Shown here: piece after piece, positions 49,785-62,054 of the stretch
Layout of the letters: every line of letters starts with the position of its first letter
Position numbering within the stretch: the stretch's first letter is position 1
Assembly: GCA_028564925.1 (NCBI GenBank)
Contig: CM053033.1
Location: 88,603,938 to 88,667,937, forward strand
Length of the DNA: 64,000 nucleotides
Direction of reading: 5' to 3'
DNA from: Lithobates sylvaticus
Taxonomy: Eukaryota > Chordata > Amphibia > Anura > Ranidae
Made by a program: the position numbers and the translations under genes
The notes under the pieces: model-generated
What the model was told of the DNA's origin: nothing
Seen by the model: only the letters and a program-made list of their open reading frames with translations
The model's database searches: none

Positions 49785-50585
49785 CCGGGGTTAGGGCAGC
49801 AGCTAGCTGCCCTAACCCCGGTATTTACGGGAACAGTGTGCTTTTTTATTTAAGGTAAAAGTGGTCTCTGCGGTGGTTTCGCCGTGAGATTACTATTATT
49901 GGCGGCAGGAGAAGTGCCCACCCTCCTCCCACGCGCTCCGGTCGTCTCCGATGCTTACCGGACTTGCCGGAGACGATCGCGTCCTCTCTCGTGGATGTCT
50001 GGCTGCCACCTGAGGGCAAGATGACCCCCGCTCGGCTTCATGGCATGGAAGGGCGGAAGCGACGTTAATCGTCACTTCCACCCATAGCTCTTAAAGGAGA
50101 ATTTTGTGACTTTTGTATAAATTTTTTTATTGCATTTCAGTGTAAATATGAGATATGAGGTCTTTTTGACCCCAGGTCTCATATTTAAGAGGTCCTGTCA
50201 TGCTTTTTTTCTATTACAAGGGATGTTTACATTCCTTGTAATAGGAATAAAAGTGGCCCATACATTTTTTAAGAAGTGAACGCATATGTGAGTATCGCCC
50301 GCATATGAAAACGGTGTTCAAACCACACATGTGAGGTATCCCCACGATCATTAGAGCAAGAGCAATAATTCTAGCTCTAGACCTCCTCTGGAACTCAAAA
50401 CTGGTAACCTGTAGAAATTTTTAAACATCGCATATGGAGATTTTTAAGGGTAAAAGTTTGTCGCTATTCCACGAGCAGGCGCAATTTTGAAGCGTAACAG
50501 GTTGGGTATCAATTAACTCTGCGTAACATTATCTTTCACAATATAAAAAAAAAAATTAGGGCTAACTTTACTGTTGTCCTATTTT
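49785..50585. repeat. Dispersed repeat with ccggggttagggcagc hairpin
   Basis: It starts with a hairpin (ccggggttagggcagcagct and its complement ggcagctagctgccctaacc in overlap) and continues with GC-rich then AT-rich non-coding DNA. It includes ttacaagggatgtttacatt, also present at 49307-49340, so parts are shared with the neighbouring hAT element interior. Confidence 0.4.
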
Positions 50586-51773
50586 TTAACCACTTAAGGG
50601 TTAAGGGGTTAAGGGTCGGCAGAATGGCACGGCTGGGCACATCAACGTACAGGTACGTTGTCCTTTAAGAGCCCAGCCGTGGGTCGCCAGGGGCGCGCTC
50701 GTGACCCAGTCCTGAGCTCCGTGACCGCGGCCACGAGACCAGCGGACCCGATCGCCGCTGGTGTCCCGCGATCGGGTCACAGAGCTGAAGAACGGGGAGA
50801 GGTCTGTGTAAACAAACCTCTCCCCGTGCTTTCTACACTGCCTGTCACTGATCGACTGTTCCCTGTCATCGGGAAAGCTGATCAGTGACGTCAGACGTAA
50901 AGCCACGCCCCCCTACTGTAAAAAAAAAACACACACAGACTTAACCCCTCCCCGCCTCCTAGTGGTTAACTCCTTCACTGCCAGTGTCATTTACATAGGA
51001 ATCAGTGCATTTAAATAGCACTGGTTTCTGTATAAATGACAGTGGTGTCAAAAATGTCCGATGTGTCCGCCATAATGTCGCAGTCACAATAAAAAAAAAA
51101 AAAAAACGCTGATCGCCGCCATTACTAGTAAAAAAAAAAAAATATTAATAAAAATGCTATAAAACTATCCCCTATTTTGTAAACGCTATAACTTTTGCGC
51201 AAACCAATCAATAATCGCTAATTGCGATTTTTTTAACCAAAAATATGTAGAAGAATACGTATCGGCCTAAACTGAGGAAAAAAAATAGTTTTTTTATATA
51301 TTTTTTGGGATATTTATTATAGCAAAAAGTAAAAAATATTGCATTTTTTTCAAAATTGTCGCTCTATTTTTGTTTAATAGCGCAAAAAATAAAAACCGCA
51401 GGGGCGATTAAATACCACCAAAAGAAAGCTCTATTTGTGGGAAAAAAAGGACACCAATTTTGTTTGGAAGCCACGTCGCACGACCGTGCAATTGTCAGTT
51501 AAAGCGACGCAGTGCCGAATCGCAAAAAGGGGCCTGGTCCTTTGGCTGCAAATTGGTCCGGGGCTTGTGTGTTAATTGGTTAATTAAAAAAGTGCGCTTG
51601 TAAGACAGCTGCGCAAATACAGTGTGACAAAGTATTGCACGACCACCATTTTATTCTCTAGGGTGTTAGAAAAAAAGAAATAATGTTTGGGGGTTCTAAG
51701 TAATTTTCTAGCAAAAAAAAATGTTGTAAACACCAAATCTCAGAAAGAGGCTCGGTCCTTAAGTGGTTAAAAA
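50586..51773. repeat. TTAA-ended 1.2-kb repeat, intact copy
   Basis: The ends ttaaccacttaagg and ccttaagtggttaa are perfect 14-bp inverted repeats with TTAA at the outer edge, as in piggyBac and Kolobok non-autonomous elements. The interior has gacaattg.../cgcacgaccgtgcaattgtc, taccaccaaaagaaagctct and accaaaaatatgtagaagaa. It serves here as the uninterrupted reference for the copies at 19428, 26293 and 57772. Confidence 0.7.
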
Positions 51774-52189
51774 TCCTTTTTTTTTTATTGGTAATATTCA
51801 AATTTTCTGCGATACTGAAATTTTCACTAGCTGTAAGCCATAATCATCACAATTAGAAGAAAGAAATGGTTGAAATATATCACTCTGTGTGTAATGGATT
51901 TTTATCAAATATATAAGTTTCACTGTTTGAACTGAATTACTGAAATAAATTAACTTTTTGATGATATTCAAATTTTGTATAATAATTTACTTTTCAATAA
52001 CAGATCTGAAATTTCCTGTAAAAACCTAAAGTGTTTTTTTTTTACCCCAACATTTCATATTCCTGATATGTGCCTGCAGTATTATGTATGAAAAGGTATC
52101 CTGTGCTCTTTGTATAGTTTCCTTTGTGTGAAATCACTGGTGTTCCTGCCAGTCCTCTGCTTTCCTATTAAAGCTGACTAAAGCCTCGT

Positions 52190-52500
52190 ACACACGATCT
52201 GAAAATCAGATGACAGATCGTACAGGTTTTTTTGCATATTAGTTGCAGAGTTTACTAAAGTTACGAAAATTCTCATACGACAGAATAAAAAATCGGAAGT
52301 GATGTCATGTGTTGTAGTGTGTTTCTATTGTATTTTCAAACAACTGTACTGATTAAAGCGGAGTTCCGCCAAATTTTATTTATGCTGACTTTTAAAATAT
52401 GGACACTTACCTGTCCAGGGCGCCTGCGATGTTGGCCCCCGAAGCTGATCTGTCCCTTGGCTCTTGGGGTGGAGGTGCCGCCATCTTCGGTAAGGGAATC
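52190..52500 (+). repeat. MITE fragment and gcggagttccgcc repeat
   Basis: 52190-52310 starts aagcctcgtacacacgatct like the Harbinger-type MITEs but has no right terminus. 52353-52500 is a second repeat beginning aaagcggagttccgccaaat. The DIRS fossil follows it directly. Confidence 0.45.
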
Positions 52501-52504
52501 AAAT

Positions 52505-55500
52505 ACTTACCGTAATTTTCCTTTCCTGATGGACTCCATGGCAGCCTACGGGTGGGTTAATCCCGCCCCCTCATACCTCATAGGACCCTTCTCCCATAAA
52601 TCTTTGCTCTGGGCCAGAGGCCGTGTTCCATAATTTAGCCTACTACAGCCACTGGGAGGGAACTCCTGCTGCCATGGAGTCCATCAGGAAAGGAAAATTA
52701 CGGTAAGTATTTGATAGAAATTTTCAGTTTTCCTGACAGACTCCATGGCATCCTACGTGTGGGAAATAACTAGCCATACACACCCGGGTGGGCAAAGTGC
52801 TGGACAAAAGAAAAATGTTTAATTGGCACTATCAACAGACAATATACGTAAACCAAATTTAACAGAAGATAACAAGGCTGGCTCTATGCAGTAGTGTGTC
52901 ATGAACGTGTTAATTGAAGACCACGAGGCCACCTTTCAAATAACTTCTAGAGCCACGTGACGTGACGCCGCCCATGATGAAGACACACTTCTAGTTGAGT
53001 GAGCAGTCACCGCTTCTGAAGGCGCCAAGCCCTTGGCTTTGTAAGCCCACTGAATGGCCTGAACAATACATGCTGCAATAGATCTTGAAGAGGCACGCAT
53101 TCCCTTATTCTTCCCATGAAAAAGAACAAACAGGTGGTCGGTCTGACGGAAAGAAGCTGTAGCTTCAAGATACTGACTAGATAGCTTTTCCAACATCTAA
53201 GGGATGAACACTGGAATCCTTGGTAGATCTGAATGTTGGAAGAGCAATATCCTGATTGTCATAAAACACAGATGCCACTATGGGGCTTGAACCCAACAGA
53301 GGAATTAAAACTACCCGATCAGAAAAAAGAAAGAAAAAAAAAATCCCAGAGAGCTGATTTCTGAGACCCTCTTGGCCGATGTTATAGCCACCAGGAAGGC
53401 AACTTTTAGAGAAAGTTCCTTAATAGAGGACTGATCTGCATGTTCCAACTCTCTTCCTGAGAAGAAATCCAGGACAAGGAGAAGATCCCAATTAGAGAAT
53501 CTTGACTTTTTCTGAGGTCTGAGCCTTATTGCTCCTCTGAAAAACTGCTGAGTAAGAGGGTGTCTAGCCCAGGAAACACCCGTAAAGGCAGAAATTGCAG
53601 AGACTTGGACCCGCAGCGAGCTGACTGACAATGAGATATCCAAGCCCGATTGTAGGAAGCCCAGGATATCATGTATCTTTGGGTTATTGCAAGAACCTGC
53701 AGTGGAAGAGGTTTAGTCTGCAAACTTTTTCCAAATCCTCTGGTAGACCCTGTTGGTGCCTGCTCTTCTGGCATTCAATAATGTGGAGATGGCCCTACTT
53801 GAGCAGCCTAGGGCCTCCAACCTTCCCCTCTCAAGAACCAGATCATCAGATGTAGATGGTCCGGCCATGGATGTAGAATCCATGGTCTGGAGGGTAGAGG
53901 AACTGGGTCCCGGAAGCTGAGTTGCATCAGCAGGGGAAACCATGGCCTGTTTGGCCAGTATGGGACTATCTCTGCTTCTTCCATCCTGAGCCTCGACAGA
54001 AACCAGAGAATGACAGGAACCTGGGGAAAGGCATAGGCTCTGTGGAACCGCCAAAGGTCTGTCAGAGCATCTATCTGAAAGCCTGGGGACACCAAGACCT
54101 CATGTAGTATCTCTCTAGTCTGAAGTTGCATGGGGAGGCGAACAAGTCTACTTCCGGAATGACTCCCAGGGACAGGACCCACCTGAAGACTTCAGGGGGG
54201 AAAGTCCACTCGTTGTCCAGAGAAACTCCTGGCAGAAAATCTGCCTGAACGTTCTGGACCCCAGGGAGATAGACAGCTGTCAGGTTGGCCTGGTTTTTCT
54301 GGGCCCAGATCATGATGGGCTCTACTTCCTTCAACAGGGAGAGACTGCGAGTACTCCTCTGTCTCTTGATGTATGCGACTGTCGTTGTGTTGTCCAGTCT
54401 TAGGAGGACTGAGGCTCCTGCTGTTAAGTGGTGAAAGGCCTGCAGAGCGCAGAACGCTGCCCGGAGTTCCAGAACATTGGAGACTATCCTGTGAGAGGGA
54501 AAATTCCACATGCCTTGGGCTACTTTTGTCAGGCAGAGAGCGCCCCAGCCCCTGTTGCTGGCATCTATAGTGATGGTGACCCAAGACACAGGTGTGATGG
54601 AGTGACAATTGAGGAGGTTCCTCTGTTGTAGCCACCAAGGAAGGCTCTCCCACATGGATGAGGTTATTCGGATAGAGTGATCCCGAAGCCCTGGGTTAAA
54701 CTGCTGGAGGAAGCCCTTCTGGAAGGGCCGCATTTTCCACTGAGCCCACTTTACCATGGGTGTTGTTGCCCCCATGGTGCCGACGATCTTTAGGCATTGA
54801 AAGGCTCAGAGATGAGAGGACGACATTGCAAGCCGAACTCTGTCCCAGGTCACTGGGATTTTTCCAGGGGTAACGAGATGGTGCTCTTGATAGTGTTGAT
54901 GTGTGCCCGAGGAATACCAGGGACTGCGTAGGATCTAGATGCCTCTTTTCCATGTTCAGTAGAAAAAACGAATTTGAGTAGAGTGGAGATGACCTGGTAT
55001 CTGTGGATTAGCAACTCTGGTCCTGATCAGAGCCACGACAGCCAACAAGAGTTTTGAAAACACACGAAACGATGTTGTAAGCCCAAAGGGGAGACAGATG
55101 AACTGCAGATGGATTTGATCGCCAGCAAAGCGAAGGTATTTCTGGAACTGTGACCGGGACATGGAAGTAAGCGTCCTTCAGGTCTATAGACATGGGCAAA
55201 TCGCCTGGCTTGATTGCTTGATGGATCGTGAGCAGTGTCTCCATCTTGAACTTCTCCTTCTTAATAAAATAATTCAAGTGGGTTAGGTCTATAACTGGCC
55301 TCTAGGAGCCATTTTTCTTCAACACTGTGAAGAGGGACGAATAGACCCCTTGAAACCTTTAGTCGGCTGGAACTGGTATTGCAGCACACTGAGCCCCAAG
55401 AGAGTCTGCATAGGACAGGAGAATTTGCTTTTTTTTCTTTCGACAGAGGCAAGTATGTGGGGATGAATCGGAGAATGGGTGGGTTGCTAAATGTCCAGGC

Positions 55501-57769
55501 ATGACCTGATGAGACTGTCTTGACGATCCTGATGAATCACAACTTGCCCCCTGTGATGGCACTGTCCAATTTGTTCCCAAAGAGGGACTAACTCTCAAAG
55601 GGAATCCTGCACCATGCCTGCTTGGAGGCAGGCGAAACGTGCTTAGCCATGACAGATGACAGCATGATCCGAGCCACCAGGCGAATTATGTCCAGGGAAG
55701 CCTCCCCCAGAAAAGCCACCGCCAACCTTAGTTCATGAATAGGTGAGCTCCTGGCCACTTCTTCCGAGATGCTCCTCAGAGAAGCATCTACGTCGTCCGC
55801 CCAGACTTCCAACGCTTTAGAAAGAGCTGCGAGAGCTAGAGCTGGTTTGCAGGTCATACTCGCTGTAATGTAGATCCGCTTGAGGTCGGTATCAATTTTC
55901 CTCTCCAGGCCATCCCTAAAGGATACAGTATCCTCCAGTGAGAGTGTGACGTGCCATACCAATCTCATTAGGGCTGTGTCAATGAGAGGAGCCGACTCCA
56001 GGTGTTTTTTTACATCCTTGCTTTTAAATGGGTACATTTTTGATACCTTCGTTAACAGGCAATTCTTCCTTACAACACCACTCCGTTCATCGGTAATTAT
56101 TGCGCCAAGTAAACCCAAAAAGGGGAAATTGGGGCATTCTTTTTTGAGGTGTTTAAAAAATATTTCCTCTGTTTGGAGGGTGCCTCCACTGGCTCTTCCC
56201 ATCTCAAAGCTTCTTTGGCACCTTTGACCAGCTGTGGTACTAGGGCAAATTCAAAACCTGCAGGGTCACCTACCTCCACCTCACTGTCTGAGGCTTCAAT
56301 TGAGGAATAGCTCGTCTGTGAAGGGCCTGGAGCCTCGAGATCATCCCTAATAGGGACTGACATAGTGTCGCCAGCAGGGTAATGGGTATGACCAGAATCC
56401 GCTTTACTCAGGGTCTCCCGGACCACCTTTCTGACCAGTGCTTCCACTTGTTGGTCTCCACCCTCTTTCTCTTGCGGCTTTAGAAAAGCATCGCTGGCAG
56501 AGCGATTTGCCTTTGGGAACCTGGGCCCCGCATACCCAGCACGCTTTCCTCATAGAGCGGCTCCTCTCTGTGGTGCCTAGATCTAAAGGGAGATCTATGA
56601 CGTCTGGAGCTTGAAGAGGAGTGACGACGTTGAGACCTAGGATGGTCTTTGCCGTGCTTTGGTGTTCAGACCTAGAAGGTCTGAGTGAAAAAGAAAGGGT
56701 TAAGAGCTCCTGAATGAGTGAACCCAAGCATCACAGGCAGAAAATAACCAAATCCTACCTGCAGCGCAAGGGTTGGCCACAGGAGGGCGGTGACAGATCC
56801 ATGGCAAGGCAGTTTGAAACTGAAATGAACCATTAAAGCCTTATGAGAAACAGGAGTGACAACAGACATGAGAGAGCACATAACAAACATAGCCAGCACA
56901 TAGGGAGCCTGCAGCAAACAATTTACCTTGTAAACCAGAGACCAGTGCCTGGGGAAACCGCCGCATAAGCCTGCAAGTCATCCCAAGGAATAGCTGCTTT
57001 GACAGCTATTTAAATCTGCCGCCATTAATGATGTCACCACCCCACAGCGCGCCTGCACCGGAAAAAAACGTTGCCACCTGGTGGCAGCCAATCGCATTTG
57101 CGACCACCGCCGCCATTTTGGCAAAACCGCGCCTGCACGAACCAAGCACAGAATCTTCGTTTGCAGCCTGCGGATGCGCAGACAGGTCCAGCGACTTCCT
57201 GAAACGGCGAGCTGGAACGCAGCTGCGCTCCAGCCGCCATGGCCACTCACTGGAGCTTGATAGAAAATAAGAAGACACACAAAACACAGAGATACGGCTG
57301 CCATATAAAACAAATATCTTTGTACATTACCACCACCACGGCATGATCCGGACCAGAACCTGGGACTGGGGAGCTGTTTGCTCGACCCACCGCACGATTG
57401 GGCATTTACAAGGCCTCCCGCTAATAGCTGGGACGATTGGCCATATTGCCGCTTGCCTGCCAATGGCCAGGTTAGTAAGCGCTTCATGGTATTGCATCAT
57501 ATCACCCATGTCCACCTGCTAATAGCTAGGATTGCTGGACTTCGGAGAGGATCACCGATAACCACCGATGTATCGCCGTGCACACCGCCAGGCCTGTATT
57601 ACAGAAAACTTCATGAAAAGGTAAGACTTCATCTTGGTCCTATGAGGAGGACACGAAAAGGAACACGGCCTCTGGCCCAGAGCAAAGATTTATGGGAGAA
57701 GGGTCCTATGAGGTATGAGGGGGTGGGATTAACCCACACGTAGGCTGCCATGGAGTCTGTCAGGAAAGA
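52505..57769 (-). mobile_element. DIRS-type tyrosine-recombinase retrotransposon fossil, broken
   Basis: Inverted terminal repeats of about 110 bp lie at 52519-52630 and 57659-57769 (tttcctgatggactccatgg against ccatggagtctgtcaggaaa), with a further internal copy near 52660-52710. The parts on the minus strand are: a gag-like region at about 55590-56730 with a CWVC...C..C zinc-knuckle-like motif, reverse transcriptase at about 54950-55280 (SIDLKDAYFHVPV), RNase H at about 54070-54780 (TITIDASNRGWGA), and tyrosine recombinase at about 52940-54180 (ending AHSTRSVSSSWA). All expected parts are present, with no LTRs and no integrase, as in DIRS. It carries roughly half a dozen or more breaks and is inactive. 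Age appears moderate, since the terminal repeats still match closely. Confidence 0.85.
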
Positions 57770-57771
57770 TT

Positions 57772-58380
57772 GCGCAGAAGTTATAGCGTTTACAAAATAG
57801 GGGATAGTTTTATAGCATTTTTATTAATAATTTTTTTTTTTTTTTACTAGTAATAGCAGCGATCAGCGATTTTTATTGTGACTGCGACATTATGGCGGAC
57901 ACATCGGACATTTTTGACACATTTTTGGGACCATTGTCATTTATACAGCAATCAATGCATTTTAAATGCATTGATTCCTGTGTAAATGGCACTGGCAGTG
58001 AAGGGGTTAACCACTAAGTGGCAGTGTAGGGGTTACATGTTCCTAGAGGCGTGTTTCTAACTGTGGGGGGGCGTGGCTGTCAGCTAGTGAATGCTGATCT
58101 CTGCTTCAATAACAGGGAGCAGAGATCGGCATCACTAGTTGCTAGGCAGAACGGGGAGATGCTGTTTATTTCCGCATCTCCCCGTTCAGCCTTCCCGTGA
58201 GACGATTGCGGGTATCCCCGTCGCGATCGAGTCCGCAGGACCCGCGACCGGCCTCATGGGGGTCCCGATGGCCTGGCGGCATCTTAGGCATCTTAAAGGG
58301 GACGTACCTGTACGCCCTTATGCCTGTCCGTGCCATTCTATCGACGTACATCGTCATGCGCCGGTCGGCAAGCGGTTAAC
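57772..58380. repeat. TTAA-ended repeat, truncated copy
   Basis: It enters abruptly at cgcagaagttatagcg next to the DIRS terminus and ends cggcaagcggttaa. It shares tactagtaatagcagcgatc, ttatggcggacacatcgg and the aaggggttaacc words with the intact copy. The left half is missing. Confidence 0.6.
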
Positions 58381-59384
58381 TTGCCAAGGATAACACCACT
58401 ACCTACGGTTCTGTATGTCTTCATAACAGAAAGATGGGGATAACACTATTCATGTCACTGACCTGCTTCCTACCTGACAACTGCACTATTAGTTAACACC
58501 ACCACATTGGTGACCCTCACCCAGGGCGCTCTCATCCATTTTTCAACTTCTATAAACACAGGTTACCTCCCCTCCTGTCTGTCATCTTATACAGCATTTA
58601 TTTCCTCTGCCAGCCTTATTTCAAGTTTCAGCTAGTGCATGGCAACACAACATGAAGGCAGATTTCTGGAAAGTACACCCACTGAATTGGAAAAGAATGT
58701 CATTGTTTTAGAAGTTGTTTACAACTGAAATATATATATTTTTTTTAAATATAAATACTTTTCATGCCCTCCCATCCAGTGCTCTACCCCCTTACATCAG
58801 TTGTCCCCAACACAGTGCCCCTTTAAATCAATTGCCCCCATCAGAGTGTCTGCTTACATAAAATGTCCCCATCAGAGTGCCCCCATACCTTTTGTTACCA
58901 GATTGCAGGTCTTTGTGGAGGAAATTCTACTTCTGCCCTATAAATGCTGAGGGTAGGGCATAACTGAGTTGTGTCTCAGTGGATTCACAAGTCTTGGAGA
59001 CCTGGGGGGTCTGGACTAAAATCTGGAGGGGTTCAGCCAAATGAGAGTGAGGAAGGGTTAGGACCCCTGTCAGAATTATTCTGCAATCTGGGTCCACAGT
59101 GGGGAGATTTCAGCATACTTCTTGTCTTGGAGACACAGTAGAAAGTGACAGTGGTATCCCACCATTGACATTTGTCATTGGAACAAAGGTCTTTGGAAGA
59201 TTCCCCTTATAATCCTGCTTCGGGGAGATCTAAAATGTTTGATTTTCCTAATTTTTCGATAGTAGTGACAGATGTAATGAAAACTTGACAAATGTTCAAC
59301 CCTTTCCACTCTTCCCAATAATAAAAACAATAGAAAATCTGCTCTAGAATACCCAGTAAGTAGCTTTGAAGCATATATCATTAC
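58381..59384. repeat. 5' part of the large intron with a short cagagtgcccc array
   Basis: 58785-58890 has four loose units of the form cttacatcag..gtccccatcagagtgccc. These resemble the minisatellite unit at 31190-32642 but with a longer period (about 37 bp). The rest is unassigned. A pyrimidine-poor stretch leads to the exon donor at 59384. Confidence 0.5.
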
Positions 59385-59617
59385 CTCTGACTGAGTCCCT
59401 TTTGGACATGCAGGGTATCCAGCTCTTGCATGCTGCCACGACTGACTGACACAGTGGAGTTAGCGAGACGGATGGCCCGGCGCTTGGCACGCCTCGGACA
59501 GCAGGAAGTGGTCAGTCCCTGCTGGGAAGATACTGATGTGCTGCGGCTGGTCCGGTACCCAATGGATTCAGTCATCAGAGCCTCACTGTACCTGTGCTCA
59601 TCTGTGAATTCATGGCA
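59385..59617 (-). CDS. kcnd1: Kcnd1 (Kv4.1) internal C-terminal exon
   Basis: This 233-nt exon encodes 77 residues plus 2 nt of the next codon. On the minus strand the acceptor is ctcctctccctctcAG|TGC and the donor is CAGAG|GTAATG. It begins CHEFTDEHRYSEAL directly after the EKTT end of the exon at 62071, as in Kv4 channels. It continues through RTSRSTSVSSQQG, CCPRRAKRRAIRLANST and VSRGSMQELDTL, the basic cytoplasmic tail segment. From memory, KRRAIRLANSTxSVSRGSMQELD is characteristic of KCND1. The tail contains Ser-rich sites that could be phosphorylated. Codon use and frame are clean, so the exon is functional. Phase 0 at the start and phase 2 at the end match both neighbours. Confidence 0.94.
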
Positions 59618-59695
59618 CTGAGAGGGAGAGGAGAGAAGAAAAGAGTTACAAGCATCTCAGGTCTGGTGATTAAAGAGAATGCCAGAAGATTCTTA

Positions 59696-60099
59696 TGCCA
59701 CGTACACACACGGTTGGACTTTCCGACGGGAAATGTTGGATGTGAGCTTGTTGTCGTGAAGTCCGTTCGTGTGTATGCCCCATCGAACATTTGCTGTCAG
59801 ACAAATGTTTGCTAGCAGGTTTTAAAATTTTCCGCCAACAAAACTTTGTTGTCGGAATTTCCGATCGTGTGCACACAAGTCCGCGCACAAAAGTTCCATG
59901 CATGTTCGGAATCAAGCAGAAGGAGCCGCACTGGCTATTGAACTTCCTTTTTCTCGGCTCATTGTACGTCACTGCGTTCTCACGTTCGGAATTGTTGGCC
60001 AACATTTGTGTGACCGTGTGTATGCAAGACAAGTTTGAGCCAACACCCTTCGAACAAAAATCCATGGTTGGCGGAAAGTCTGATCGTGTGTACGTGGCA
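59696..60099. mobile_element. Harbinger-type MITE with TTA target duplication
   Basis: The ends tgccacgtacacacacggt and atcgtgtgtacgtggca are flanked by TTA on both sides. The 404-bp copy is non-coding, in the family of 11593-12069. Confidence 0.82.
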
Positions 60100-60300
60100 T
60101 TAGACCTGGAGTAAAGAATAGGTCAGTAATCCTAGAAATGTCTACAAGTAATACTCTACTGCACATACAAATATTGGCAAGAACAATTCACAAATAGGCT
60201 TCTGCAAGGACACAAATACTCTATTATATATATGATTTATTGACTGTCCCTTTATTTAGATTTTCTTAAACTGTCTGAACCTTACTCACCTTGGGAGTAA

Positions 60301-60679
60301 TGCCGCGTACACACGACCGTTTTTTTTCCAACGGAATTCCGACGGAATTCAGCTCAAACTGTCTTGCATACACACGGTCACACCAAATTCCGACGGTCAA
60401 TAACGCGGCGACGTACAACACGTACGACTGCACTAGAAAAAGGAAGTTTAAAGCTTCCGAGCATGTGCCGGAATTTTGCGCATCGGAATTGCATACACAC
60501 GAACGGAATTTCCGATAGAAACTTTTTCTGTCGGAAAAATTGAGAACATGCTCTCAATCTTTTGCTGGCCAAAATTCCGCCAGCAATAGTCCGATGGAGC
60601 CTACACACGGCCGCATTTTCCGATGAAAAGCTCTCATCGTTTTTTTGCTGGCCGAAATTCGGATCGTGTGTACGCGGCA
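60301..60679. mobile_element. Harbinger-type MITE
   Basis: The ends tgccgcgtacacacgaccg and ggatcgtgtgtacgcggca are almost perfect complements. The flanks are TAA and TTA, a TWA target. Internal words match the copy at 11593 closely (ttgagaacatgctctcaatc, ttttgctggc). Confidence 0.82.
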
Positions 60680-60682
60680 TTA

Positions 60683-60960
60683 CAGCTTAACTTAAAGTGG
60701 AACTTTACCCATAACAACTTGATAAAAAATATGTTCTTTAGCAACAAACATACATTCCACATTAATAATTATGCTACCAAAATCAGTTTGAGCTGTAAAT
60801 TGCCTCCAGCATTGCTCCTGTTTCTTCTTGCTGTGGAGCAGAGCTACTGATAAAAAACAATGGAAGGACTTTGGTGTATATGCTGTTCATTGGGACAATG
60901 AATTATGCCACAGTGCCTGGAGCTACAGTGGTCATTGAAGGCTTGTTATATATAAACACT
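60683..60960 (+). repeat. Dispersed repeat (taaagtggaactttaccca)
   Basis: It begins acttaaagtggaactttacc and continues with caacttgataaaaaatatgt. The tttaaagtgg-type start is seen in several repeats of the window (43140, 63190), suggesting a common type of end. No coding sequence. Confidence 0.35.
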
Positions 60961-61200
60961 TGAGTGTCCATAGCCTGGCCACAGATTCTGTTTAATTTGT
61001 CAGATGCTCTTCATTAATTCTTCATTGTTTACCTCCATCTATTCCTCTATCATTTTGCAATATACAGTTGTTTGAAATTAAAAATTTCTCATTTGCATTT
61101 CTAAAACTGAGTTCTGGTTCCTAAACATCTCACACCAAATGGCTTTCAGCTTGTCTGGCTCTTGTCTGTGGTGCTTCTCTATACTTACATATGTCTATAG

Positions 61201-62054
61201 CAGGAGTGCCCAACCTTTTGAAGAGCAAGGTCCACTTTAGTGAATTGGTAACTGGTCGCAGGCCACAATGAGTGGAGCCGGAGAGTGACAGGTCCGTGTC
61301 CACGGACACAGCCCACTCTACTCTATGAGCCCTCTGATCCAATCCGATTTGCCCAGACGGAAGGAGCAGATCCCTTTCTATTTTTTTTAGGTAGGCGGGT
61401 GTAAACAGACACAAGTCCATTAACATCTGCTGCTCCATAGAGGTGAATAGTAAGTCCGATTGGGTCAGACCAATCATGTGAAAGGGGCCTAAGGCTGCTT
61501 TCACACTGATGCGCTGCGATTTGCCCAACCTGTGGGTGCAGCGCAGTGAACCTGTGGATTTTCTGCAGGTTAGCTGCACTTTGCTGTAAACTTCTATTAT
61601 ATCCTGCAGGTGTGGCACACGTTCTGAAGGCGCAACAAACCAGGTAATAACAGACGTCTATGGCTCAATGCAGGTAATCCGCAGCTGCTCTGCTCTGATC
61701 AGCTTGAAAGCAGCCCAGTAACCACTGCAAAACAGATATATACACATATACTGTGAATTTAGTAGTAAACTTACCTTTAATAACCATCTTCCATTCTGGT
61801 ATCGCTGGCTGTTGCTGTCCTAGGCGGAGTGCATTTGGTATCACTCCGCCTGTGACAGGAGCGGGCGCTATACAGGAAGCATTGGCTAATGTGGCTCTGC
61901 TCCACAGCCACTTGCTTCCACTACCAGCGGCTTCATTCACAAAACTGCTGCTCTGGGATGGCGGGTCGGCGACCCATGACCAACCTGCCATCTTAGAGCA
62001 GGAGGTCGAGGGTCACACCAGAGGGCTCCGCGGGCCACTGGTTGGGCACCCCTG
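61201..62054. mobile_element. hAT-type element with exact 8-bp target duplication, next to a splice donor
   Basis: The ends caggagtgcccaacc and ggttgggcacccctg are inverted repeats. Exact direct copies of gtctatag flank it at 61193-61200 and 62055-62062. The 854-bp copy has no intact transposase and contains smaller repeats. Its right target copy starts 9 bp into the Kcnd1 intron, so the element occupies intron positions from +17 on. Confidence 0.88.

Larger units (their letters stand above)
49545..51975. mobile_element. Long-TIR element with nested insertions
   Basis: 49545-49740 and 51790-51975 are inverted copies of about 190 bp (aatatcatcaaaaagttcat against attaactttttgatgatatt, and attatggcttacagctagtg against cactagctgtaagccataat). 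The 2-kb interior is made of a TTAA-ended repeat (50586-51773) and another GC-richer repeat (49785-50585). No transposase remains. The superfamily is not assigned. Confidence 0.65.
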
